A DNA stretch of 64,000 nt from Advenella kashmirensis WT001 (lineage in GTDB: Bacteria > Pseudomonadota > Gammaproteobacteria > Burkholderiales > Burkholderiaceae_B). The position numbers were made by a program, and so were the translations under genes. The DNA is taken from contig NC_017964.1 in assembly GCF_000219915.2 (NCBI RefSeq), positions 682,001-746,000 on the forward strand, in the 5' to 3' direction. Below the pieces are notes generated by a model. The model saw only the letters and a program-made list of their open reading frames with translations. It made no database searches and was not told the DNA's origin. Below, piece after piece: positions 17,526-26,024 of the stretch; the stretch's first letter is position 1, and every line of letters begins with the position of its first letter.

Positions 17526-18616
17526 ATGAAAAAACAGATCAAAATCGCCGCGATACCCGGAGACGGTATCGGCAAGGAAGTCATGCCAGAGGGGCTGCGG
17601 GTACTGCAGACCGTGAACGAAAAATTCGGTCTGAATCTGGCAGTGACCGAGTTTGAGTGGGCCAGTTGCGACTACTATGAAAAGCATGGGCAGATGATGC
17701 CCGATGACTGGTTTGAAACGCTCAAATCCTACGATGCGATTTATTTCGGTGCCGTCGGCTGGCCCGACAAAGTGCCCGATCATATTTCCCTGTGGGGTTC
17801 CTTGCTTAAATTCCGTCGCGAATTTGATCAGTATGTGAATTTGCGTCCTGTGCGCCTGATGCCCGGCGTGCCATGTCCGCTGGCCAATCGCAAGCCGGGC
17901 GATATTGATTTTCTGGTGGTGCGCGAGAACACCGAAGGTGAATACTCTTCAGTGGGCGGCAAGATTTTTGAAGGCACCGACAGGGAAGTGGTGCTGCAGG
18001 AGTCGGTCTTTACCCGCAAGGGTGTGGACCGTATTCTGAAATACGGATTCGAACTGGCCAATCGGAGCGAACGTAAAACGCTGACGGCAGCGACCAAGTC
18101 CAACGGTATTTCAATCAGCATGCCGTACTGGGATGAACGAGTGCTGGAGATGGCCAGTCAGTACCCGGACGTCAAATGGGATAAGCAGCACATTGATATC
18201 CTGTGTGCGCGCTTTGTTTTACAACCGGACCGCTTTAATGTGGTGGTCGCATCCAATCTGTTTGGCGATATTTTGTCTGATTTGGGGCCGGCATGCACGG
18301 GCACGATCGGCATCGCGCCATCGGCAAACCTGAATCCGGAACGTGATTTTCCGTCGCTGTTTGAGCCGGTGCACGGTTCTGCACCGGATATCTTTGGCAA
18401 AAACATTGCCAATCCGGTGGCCATGATCTGGTCCGGCGCGATGATGCTGGAATTTTTTGCGGCGGATAACCCGGATGCGCAAAAAGCGGCAGATTGTATT
18501 ATGCAGGCGGTTGAGGCAACATTGCTCAATGGGCCAAAAACGCCGATCTTGGGGGGCAGGCAAAGACCGCAGAGATGGGTGAGGCCATCGCGAAATTGGT
18601 CGCCAGTCAGCAGTAG
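17526..18616 (+). CDS. ttuC: Tartrate dehydrogenase/decarboxylase, TtuC-like (one frameshift)
   Basis: NAD-dependent decarboxylating dehydrogenase of the isopropylmalate/isocitrate dehydrogenase family. It oxidises tartrate, and often D-malate, to oxaloglycolate, pyruvate or glycerate products. It has the family start KIAAIPGDGIGKEVMPEGL, the substrate-binding arginines in LRPVRLMPG and ENTEGEYSSVGG. NVVVASNLFGDILSDLGP carries the metal-binding aspartates, and EPVHGSAPDIFGKNIANP is the NAD loop. The frame breaks at the CC at 18543-18544; one added base restores TPDLGGQAKTAEMGEAIAKLVASQQ and a 363-residue protein ending at TAG 18614-18616. It follows an ABC importer on the same strand, and tartrate or a related hydroxy-acid as the shared substrate is an inference. 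Confidence 0.85.
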
Positions 18617-18969
18617 GGCATACGTGCCAGGTGACGGTGCGCTTGCCTGACCTGGGCATTGTCAAACAGCAGACCGATACAATACGCGCAATGAGCCAGA
18701 TCGTTCCCGTTCTGGCCAAGCACTATGCAAAGCACCATCGTCAGATCGGCCCGGGCCGGTGCTGGCGATTTTTTTATCTGGTATCGTGTGATAATTGAAC
18801 GCATGAAGTGGTGAGTGCCTGAAATCGACATGGCACTTTTCAGATATCGCTATCCGAGACAGAACGCAACTGGCAACGTGTATTGCCACACATGACGCGC
18901 AGATGCCGGATTTACCACCAGATTGATCCGTACACGTTTACCGGCAGACCTATCCGCAAAAGAACGAGC
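18617..18969 (+). other. Gap between ttuC and the asparaginase gene
   Basis: This 353-base gap holds a strong terminator (18737-18775, listed separately). Nothing else in it is clearly a gene; short open frames on either strand lack ribosome binding sites and family features. A promoter for asparaginase must lie in 18776-18969, but I cannot point to convincing -35/-10 boxes. Confidence 0.4.
18737..18775 (+). terminator. Rho-independent terminator after ttuC
   Basis: A long imperfect stem, ATCGTCAG.ATCGG pairing with CCGGT.GCTGGCGAT with one bulged base, encloses a CCCGGG-type loop. It is followed directly by seven T residues (18769-18775). It is well placed to end the importer-ttuC transcript. 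Confidence 0.7.
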
Positions 18970-19970
18970 ATGAACAACATCAACAGCAAACCCTTGATTT
19001 CCATTGGCGCCTGGGCGGCACAATCAGCATGACCGGCACGCCGGGTAGCCAGGGAGTAAGCTCGAACCTGGGCGCAGAGGAGCTGGCCCAGTCCGTGCCA
19101 GGGCTGGCCCAGGCAGCCACGCTTAATTTGCATACGCTGGCCAGAATCGCCAGTGGCTCCATCCGTTTCCAGCATCTATTTGACACCCTGGCGTGGGCCG
19201 GGCAACAGGTTGATCAGGGCGCGCAGGGTGTGGTCATCACCCAGGGCACCGACACACTGGAAGAGTCAGCATTTCTGCTGGATCTATTCTGGAACCGACG
19301 CCAGCCACTGGTGCTGATGGGAGCCATGCGCAACCCGCAAATGCCTGGCGCCGATGGCAGTGCCAATCTGCTGGCTGCGGTACAAGTGGCTGCCGACAAG
19401 CACAGTTGCGAGCGCGGGGTGCTGGTGGTTATGAATGATGACATTCACGAGGCGCGGCGCGTGCGAAAAATGCATACCACCCATGTTGATGCATTTGTCT
19501 CACCGGTGTTCGGACCCGTCGGAGTCGTACAGGAAGGGCAAGTGCGCTATTTGCGCGATACCCCCGAAACGCCACGCTTACCAACACCAACAGCGCACGA
19601 CGACAAAGTGCTGCTGCTCGAACACAGTCTTGATGATGATCCAGATATCGTCTCTTGTGCACTGAGCGCGGGATACGCCGGCATCGTGGTCGCCGGGTTT
19701 GGTTCCGGGCACGTGTCGGAGCCGCTGCGCGATGCACTGGTCGCGGCGCTAGCACAGGTGCCTGTCATCGTGTGCAGCCGTACGGGTGCAGGCAGCACCA
19801 CCACGGCGGTGTACGGTTACAAGGGGGCGGAAATCGATTTGCAGCAGCACGGCGTCTTGATGGGCGGCTGGCTGTGTCCGCGCAAGGCCAGGCTGCTGCT
19901 CGCTGCTGCCATCTGGAACGGACTCAATCGCGACGCGATCAACAAGCTGTTGACCGCCTGGTCAAAGTAA
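18970..19970 (+). CDS. L-asparaginase (one frameshift near the N-terminus)
   Basis: Hydrolyses asparagine to aspartate and ammonia. The catalytic N-terminal motif GGTIS is split by a frameshift at the CC at 19010-19011. With one added C the start MNNINSKPLISIGALGGTISM runs into MTGTPGSQGVSS and onward. The second catalytic motif, GVVITQGTDTLEESAF, is intact, as are MGAMRNPQMPGADGSANL and the late GAGSTTTAVYG. The restored length is 333 residues, typical of this family. No clear signal peptide is seen, so a cytoplasmic enzyme is likely. The gene lies between ttuC and an aldo/keto reductase on the same strand but behind a terminator, so it is probably a separate unit. Confidence 0.87.
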
Positions 19971-20010
19971 CAACCAGTTTATTTCAAATGTATTTGCACA
20001 AGGAAATGTC

Positions 20011-21081
20011 ATGTCATATCGGTATCTGGGCAAAAGCGGATTGAGCATCTCTCCCCTTACGTTAGGGACAATGATGTTTGGCGGACAAACGGATGAAGCG
20101 CAAGCGCATCGTATTATCCAGGACGCCAGAGAGCGGGGGATCAACTCCATTGATACCGCGGATGTTTATAATGGCGGCGAGTCCGAACGTGTGGTGGGCC
20201 GGGCCCTCAAAGACAGTCGTGATTTCTGGGTGCTGGCCACCAAGCTGGGCAATCCGGCAGGCGAGGGCCCCAATGAGCGTGGCATCTCGCGCAAATGGAT
20301 TATTCAGTCTGTGGAAGCAAGCCTGAAACGCCTGGGGACTGACTATATCGATATCCTGTATATGCATCGCGAAATTCCCGACCAGCCGCTGGGCGAAGCG
20401 ATGCGCGCCATTGCCGATCTGATCCGCCAGGGCAAGCTGCGCTACTTCGGTGTGTCCAATTTTCGCGGCTGGAAAATTGCCGACACCATCCGCCTGGCCG
20501 ATGAGCTGGGTATTGACCGTCCTGTGGCCAGTCAGCCCTTATATAACCTGGTATCACGCAATGCAGAAGTGGAGCAGTTGCCCGCTGCCGCAAACTACGG
20601 AATCGGTGTCATTTCTTACAGCCCACTGGCGCGGGGCGTGTTGACGGGAAAATATGCAGCAGATGCGCCGCCACCGCCCGATTCCCGGGCAGGTCGCGGC
20701 GATAAGCGCATTCAGCAAACGGAGTTTCGTCCGGAGTCGCTGCTGGTGGCACAGAAAATCAAGGAACATGCTCAGGAGCGGGGCATATCTGCTGCTGATT
20801 TTGCGCTGGCATGGGTGTTGAACAATCAATACGTAACTTCGGCTATCGTGGGACCGCGTACCTTTGAACAATGGCAGTCTTATCTGAACGCGCTGCAATA
20901 CACGTTGACTGAAGAAGACGAGGCGCTGGTGGATGCCCTGGTTACACCAGGGCATGCTTCCACGCCGGGCTATAGCGATCCAGGCCATCCGGTACGAGGG
21001 CGCGTGCCCTATCCTGAAAGTGAAGGTCCCGGAGATTTCACGTTGTTTGTGCAGGCGACACCACAACAGGAAAAGTCGTAA
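20011..21081 (+). CDS. Aldo/keto reductase
   Basis: A 356-residue NADPH-dependent carbonyl reductase with a TIM-barrel fold. The catalytic tetrad is visible as D48 and Y53 in SIDTADVYNGGESE, K78 in LATKLG and H119 in ILYMHR. The cofactor-binding end includes GVISYSPLARGVLTGKY and the late SAIVGPRTFEQWQ. It resembles the YakC/Tas/AKR11-13 type general reductases. It starts 40 bases after the asparaginase stop, with AAGGAAA before the ATG. The C-terminal 30 residues extend slightly beyond the usual family end. The substrate is not predictable. Confidence 0.9.
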   Translation: MSYRYLGKSGLSISPLTLGTMMFGGQTDEAQAHRIIQDARERGINSIDTADVYNGGESERVVGRALKDSRDFWVLATKLGNPAGEGPNERGISRKWIIQSVEASLKRLGTDYIDILYMHREIPDQPLGEAMRAIADLIRQGKLRYFGVSNFRGWKIADTIRLADELGIDRPVASQPLYNLVSRNAEVEQLPAAANYGIGVISYSPLARGVLTGKYAADAPPPPDSRAGRGDKRIQQTEFRPESLLVAQKIKEHAQERGISAADFALAWVLNNQYVTSAIVGPRTFEQWQSYLNALQYTLTEEDEALVDALVTPGHASTPGYSDPGHPVRGRVPYPESEGPGDFTLFVQATPQQEKS

Positions 21082-21224
21082 GCCACAGTGACGCCCTTAG
21101 CTGTCGGCAGACGAGCCACTCGTGACGGTTGGTGTGTCGGAGAGAGCCGTAACAGCGGGGCGCCTCCTTGCCCTTGGTCTTGTAGTGTACATGGCAGTGG
21201 ACATATATTGGGTTGCAATTCGCA

Positions 21225-23291
21225 TTAATGTGTGCGGCGGTCCTGTCGTATCTTGCGCAATTGATCAGCCAGTCCAAGTTTATTGAGTTTTGCATACAGG
21301 GTGCTTTTTGCTATGCCTAGTTCTCGCGCCATGAGCGTAAGGTTTCCGCAACAGGACTCAAGCATCTGTTGAATCACCTGACTTTCACTTTCCTTAAGCT
21401 TTCCCTGGTTGACAGCAATGGTTGGCGTCGCCAGGGTGCCATTGCCCGGGGCGCCCGGTTGCAAATGCGGCGGCAGGTCTTTAACTTGCAGCACGGATGA
21501 CGGGGATGTGAGGTACATGCTTTCAATGGTATTGCGCAGTTCGCGGATATTGCCGGACCAGTGATATTGACATAATAGCGCCATCGCATCGTCAGCGATG
21601 GTTTTCGGGCCTGCATCATACCGGGAGCAAAGGCGCTGCAGCAGATGCCGAGCCAACAAAGGAATATCTTCGGCCATTTCGCGCAACGGTGGCAGTTGTA
21701 TGCTGGTAACTGAGATGCGATAATACAGGTCTTCACGAAAGCGACCTTCGGCAACTTCACGCTGCAGATTGCGATGCGTTGCCGCAATGAGTTTGAATTG
21801 AATTTTCCGGGGCGTTGTTTCTCCAATACGGTAGATTTCCCCTTCTTCCAGCACACGCAACAAATGTGGTTGCAGTGCCAGTGGCATTTCACCGATTTCA
21901 TCAAGAAACAGCGTGCCGCCATGAGCAGCTTCAACTTTACCTGTCATGCCACCCCGACGTGCCCCGGTAAAGGCGCCATCGGCGTAACCGAACAGCTCGC
22001 TTGCCAGCAAGTCTGCCGACATGCCTCCACAATTGATGGCGACAAATGGCCGGCGCGCCGGCTTGGCAACATTCACTTCGCACGCAGCTACACTTGAGCT
22101 TTCCGCAAACTGATGCATGGCGCGAACCATATTTTCCTTACCCGCTCCTGTCTCGCCGAGTACCAGCACTGGTACGTTTACTGTTGCCAGGCGCCGGGCC
22201 TTGGCGATAGCCTCGCGCAAGGGGCGGGCAGTTCCGATAATGCGATCGAACGCGTCGGGCTCGGGCCGGTGTACGTATTGTCGTGCGCGCGCCAGGGACG
22301 CGCCGCCGGCAGGGGCACAGGGTGGCTTTCTGCGAGGAAGGGTCAAAATGGACCCGACTCTTTTTCCTTCCACAATGACCGCTTCCACCCAGTCGGGGTC
22401 GAGCCACTCCGGCATTGATCTGTCACCGACGAGGTCGGCTTGCCTGACATTCAGAGCAGCAATGGTATCTAGCTGTTCAGGGTCTGCGCAGATGTCCATG
22501 TCACGCAGAATCTGCCTGGCGTAAGGGTTCAGCTTGAATGGACGTCCGTGTCTGTCAACAATAATGATGCCGTCCTCAGTTCCCAAAAACCGATCCATGC
22601 TGCGCTCAAGCAGTTGGTTTCGAAAATGCAACTCATTTTTGGACAGTAAGTTTTCAATACGGCTGGCGGTGTATGCGACCAGTGCCAGGCTGTTTGGCGT
22701 GTAGGTGTTATGCAAGCCCGAAATATCAATCGCACCCATTGTGCGCCCGTCCAGCGGATCCTGAATGACGGCTGCTGCGCAGGTCCACGCTTTGACCTGA
22801 GCGCAGAAGTGTTCGGCCGAATGAATTTGTACCGGCAGACCGGTTGCCAGCGCGGTACCAATCGCATTCGTGCCTGACAGCAGTTCGTCCCAGCTCTGGC
22901 CGGAAACCAGCGATACGTTCTCGGCCGCACTCTGGGTTCGGCTGTCGCCCTCAACGGACAGAATAACGCCCTGCGGGTCAGTCAGAATCATGATCGAGCC
23001 GGTTTCCTCGAGTAGGTCTTTTGCCATCTGCATGACTGGCTGACTGCAGGTCAGCAGATCGGCATGCCGTTCCTGCAGGTGACGCAACGAGGCGCCTTGC
23101 AGCGCAGGGGAGGTTGTCGGATGAAAGGGGTCAACTTGCGCGTGCAGGCAGCGTTGCCACGAGTCAGTCACCAGAGGGCGCAATTCGTCTGAATTGCATG
23201 TGCCGCCGTGAACGATGCGCTCCCAGACTGACATGACTAGGCCATTTTTTTCGGGGTCGGATAGCCTTTGTGATCTTTTGCTCCTGATCAT
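21225..23291 (-). CDS. acxR: Sigma-54-dependent activator of acetone carboxylase (AcxR/AcoR type)
   Basis: A 688-residue enhancer-binding protein. An N-terminal GAF-type sensor spans about residues 90-215, followed by a PAS-like segment (about 225-310). The AAA+ sigma-54 interaction domain covers about 350-585, with Walker A GETGAGKE at 379-386, the sigma-54 contact loop GAFTGA at 439-444 and Walker B LFLDEIGE at 461-468. A Fis-type HTH lies at the C-terminus (LMARELGIAKSTLYAKLNKLG). ATG 23291 is preferred because GGGAGAG lies a few bases before it; upstream in-frame sequence only translates a tandem repeat. It is divergent from acxABC, whose promoter carries a near-consensus -24/-12 element, so it very probably activates that operon in response to acetone or a related ketone or alcohol. 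Confidence 0.88.
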   Translation of the reverse strand: MIRSKRSQRLSDPEKNGLVMSVWERIVHGGTCNSDELRPLVTDSWQRCLHAQVDPFHPTTSPALQGASLRHLQERHADLLTCSQPVMQMAKDLLEETGSIMILTDPQGVILSVEGDSRTQSAAENVSLVSGQSWDELLSGTNAIGTALATGLPVQIHSAEHFCAQVKAWTCAAAVIQDPLDGRTMGAIDISGLHNTYTPNSLALVAYTASRIENLLSKNELHFRNQLLERSMDRFLGTEDGIIIVDRHGRPFKLNPYARQILRDMDICADPEQLDTIAALNVRQADLVGDRSMPEWLDPDWVEAVIVEGKRVGSILTLPRRKPPCAPAGGASLARARQYVHRPEPDAFDRIIGTARPLREAIAKARRLATVNVPVLVLGETGAGKENMVRAMHQFAESSSVAACEVNVAKPARRPFVAINCGGMSADLLASELFGYADGAFTGARRGGMTGKVEAAHGGTLFLDEIGEMPLALQPHLLRVLEEGEIYRIGETTPRKIQFKLIAATHRNLQREVAEGRFREDLYYRISVTSIQLPPLREMAEDIPLLARHLLQRLCSRYDAGPKTIADDAMALLCQYHWSGNIRELRNTIESMYLTSPSSVLQVKDLPPHLQPGAPGNGTLATPTIAVNQGKLKESESQVIQQMLESCCGNLTLMARELGIAKSTLYAKLNKLGLADQLRKIRQDRRTH

Positions 23292-23390
23292 ATTGTCTCT
23301 CCCTTTGTGCTGATACTTATCACTACCTTCAACCTTTCCGGTAGTGTGCCTTTTCCCCGGTAGCACTGAGTGGCTGGCTTGCGCATGATT

Positions 23391-23435
23391 GGATTGCTTA
23401 AGTCTGGATCGCTTAAGTCTGGATCGCTTAAGTCT
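23391..23435. repeat. Three tandem 15-base repeats upstream of acxR
   Basis: The unit GGATCGCTTAAGTCT occurs three times head to tail at 23391-23405 (one mismatch, GGATTG), 23406-23420 and 23421-23435. Each unit contains the palindrome CTTAAG. The array lies 100 bases upstream of the acxR start, on the acxR side of the divergent region. It could be a repeated protein-binding site or a simple slippage repeat. Confidence 0.8.
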
Positions 23436-23607
23436 GGCGAAGGCCACCTGTTGCATTTGTGGGGTTGATCGTGTTGATAACTATAACGTCGCAGGTCTTG
23501 ATTTTGCAATATATGAAAAACCGATGGAGCATGCTTTTGCCGTAAGGTGAATTCGTTTTCCTGCCGTGCCTTTGGTATGAGTCGCGTTCGTCACGCCGGT
23601 CAAATTT

Positions 23608-23632
23608 CATACGTTGTCAACAAATACGTATG
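23608..23632. promoter_or_regulatory. Candidate AcxR enhancer (inverted repeat)
   Basis: CATACGT (23608-23614) and ACGTATG (23626-23632) form a perfect inverted repeat around 11 bases. Its centre is about 120 bases upstream of the sigma-54 promoter, the usual distance for an enhancer bound by a Fis-type activator. Binding by AcxR is inferred. Confidence 0.55.
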
Positions 23633-23738
23633 GGATTCGAACGTTCAGGACAGCGTTTTTTTAGACTCAATAATAGGAAAACTAAAAAGAAAAATAAATT
23701 TTCCAGAAAAATCAGCCGGTTGAAGATTGATAAAAAAG

Positions 23739-23755
23739 TTGGCCCGAAAATTGCT
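23739..23755 (+). promoter_or_regulatory. Sigma-54 (-24/-12) promoter of acxABC
   Basis: TTGGCCCGAAAATTGCT matches the sigma-54 consensus TTGGCACG-N4-TTGCT with a single difference. The essential GG (23741-23742) and GC (23753-23754) are separated by exactly ten bases. Transcription should start near 23766, about 95 bases before the acxA start codon. The divergent gene encodes a GAFTGA-type activator, which supports the call. Confidence 0.88.
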
Positions 23756-23861
23756 AGATCTCTGCGCACGACAGTCAATTCTGTTGTTCAGGCAGCCCGG
23801 TAGACGCAAGGGTAATGCGCCTATCTGGTTGCGAGGTTAGCAATTATTCGGAGACAAAAAT

Positions 23862-26008
23862 ATGCAAACTGAATCAATGCCCGTTCAGGTAATGGGTATC
23901 GATGCCGGCGGCACGATGACCGATACTTTTTTCGTCAGCAGCGATGGCAGGTTCGTTGTCGGCAAGGCCCAGAGCAACCCTGGCGACGAGTCCCAGGCGA
24001 TTTATGAATCATCCCAAGATGCGCTGGCGCCGTGGGGGCGCAGCGTAGAGGACGTCTATCCTGAACTGCTCACTTGCGTATATTCGGGAACGGCCATGCT
24101 CAATCGTGTCGTCATGCGCAAGGGGCTGGATGTGGGCCTGATGTGCAACAAGGGATTCGAGGATATTCATTCAATGGGCCGCGCACTGCAGAGTTACCTT
24201 GGCTACGCGCTGGAAGACCGCATCCATCTGAATACCCACCGCTACGACGAGCCGCTGGTGCCGCTATCGCGCACTCGCGGGGTGACGGAAAGAACTGATG
24301 TACAGGGAAAAATCGTTATTCCATTGAATGAAGACGAAGTGCGCTCGGTCACGCACGAACTGGTCAATAGTGGCGCCAAGGCCATCGTCATCAGCCTGCT
24401 GCAGTCCCACAAAAATGGACAGAACGAGCAGCGTGCCCGCGATATATGCCTGGAAGAACTCAAAAAGATCGGCAGCGATATTCCAGTCTTCGCAACGATC
24501 GACTACTATCCTTCCCGAAAGGAAAGTCATCGAACCAACACAACCGTGCTTGAAGCCTATGCGGCAGAGCCGTCGCGCGCCACGCTCAAACGCGTCAGTG
24601 ACCGATTCAAGAAACACGGTGGCAAGTTCGATCTGCGCGTGATGGCCACGCATGGAGGAACCATCGGCTGGCGAGCCAAGGAGCTGGCCCGCACCATCGT
24701 CTCCGGCCCTATCGGGGGCGTGATCGGCTCGAAGTATCTGGGTGAATTGCTTGGCTATGAAAATATTGCCTGCAGTGACATCGGTGGCACCAGCTTTGAT
24801 ATGGCGCTCATCACAAAGGGCAATTTTGCCATCAAATCCGATCCCGACATGGCCCGACTGGTGCTGTCGTTGCCCTGGTCGCCATGGATTCGGTGGGCGC
24901 AGGCGCTGGCAGTTTTGTACGTATAGATCCTTACAGCGGCGCGATCAAGCTCGGACCCGACAGCGCCGGCTATCGTGTTGGCATGTGTTGGCCTGAAAGC
25001 GGTCTTGAAACCGTCTCGATAACAGACTGTCACGTGATCCTGGGCTATTTGAACACCGATAACTTTCTTGGCGGAGCGATCAAGCTGGACGTTGATCGCG
25101 CACGCCGCTGCCTGAAGGAGCAGATTGCCGATCCGCTGGGCCTGTCGGTCGAGGATGCAGCATCCGGCGTGATTGAATTGCTTGATCTGCAACTACGTGA
25201 ATATACGCGTTCCATCATCAGTGCCAAGGGCTATAACCCAGCCGATTTCGTCTGCTTCTCGTATGGCGGCGCTGGCCCGGTCCACACCTACGGCTATACC
25301 GAGGGCCTGGGCTTTGAAGATGTCATCGTGCCTGCATGGGCAGCCGGCTTCTCGGCCTTCGGTTGCGCTTGCGCCGAGTATGAATATCGGTATGACAAGA
25401 GTGTCGACATTGCGGTGCCGCCTACGGCCGGAGACGATGTCAAGATTGCAGCAGGCAAAACCCTTACCGAAGCGTGGGCCGAGCTCGCAGAGAAGGTGGT
25501 CGAGGAATTCATCATCAATGGCTTCAAGCGTGAAGATGTCATGCTGCGCCCAGGCTACAGCATGCAGTATCTTGGCCAGTTGAATGACCTGGAAATCGAC
25601 TCTCCCATCAGCGCCGCTGCCACGGTGGCCGATTGGGAAAAACTGGTTGCCGCTTTCGATGAAACCTATGCTCGTGTGTACGCCACGTCTGCCAGTTCCC
25701 CTGAACTCGGGTTCGGTGTCACCAGCGCTATCATGCGAGGCAGTGTGGTCTCCAAAAAGCCCGAACTGCCAGAAGAAAAACTGGTCGGAGAGACGCCACC
25801 AAAAGAGGCATTGCTTGGCAAGCGCCCATTCTACCGTCGCAAGCAATGGCAGCAGGCTGATGTTTGGTCCATGGAAAAACTGCAGGCCGGAAACCGTATC
25901 GTCGGTCCTGCCGTGATCGAATCTGACTCCACGACTTTCGTGGTGCCCAAGGGGTTCGAAACCAGACTCGATACACACCGCTTGTTCCATCTGAAAGAAG
26001 TCAAATAG
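23862..26008 (+). CDS. acxA: Acetone carboxylase beta subunit, hydantoinase A/oxoprolinase family (one frameshift)
   Basis: Subunit of the ATP-dependent enzyme that carboxylates acetone to acetoacetate with bicarbonate. The hydantoinase-A/actin-like ATP-binding start is MGIDAGGTMTDTFFVSSDGR. Further landmarks are DYYPSRKESHRTNTTVLEAY, ATHGGTIGWRAKELARTIVSGPIGGVIGSKYLGE and CSDIGGTSFDMALITKG. The frame breaks at the CCC at 24873-24875; one added C gives LPLVAMDSVGAGAGSFVRID and a 715-residue protein of the usual size. The 3' half continues to LFHLKEVK at 26008. The gene order A-B-C and the divergent sigma-54 activator match described acetone carboxylase operons. A ketone other than acetone, such as butanone, remains possible. 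Confidence 0.9.
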
Positions 26009-26024
26009 AAAGCAGGAGACATAT

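Larger units (their letters stand above)
23292..23861 (+). promoter_or_regulatory. Control region of the acx locus
   Basis: This 570-base divergent region between acxR and acxA is AT-rich near 23640-23760. In order it holds the acxR ribosome binding site, a 15-base tandem repeat (23391-23435), a candidate enhancer palindrome (23608-23632), the sigma-54 promoter (23739-23755) and a leader of about 95 bases before acxA. The individual elements are listed separately. Confidence 0.7.

Noticed and set aside
23292-23456. N-terminal extension of AcxR repeating RLKRS
   Set aside because: It is the translation of a non-coding 15-base tandem repeat. ATG 23291 has a proper ribosome binding site and matches the family start.
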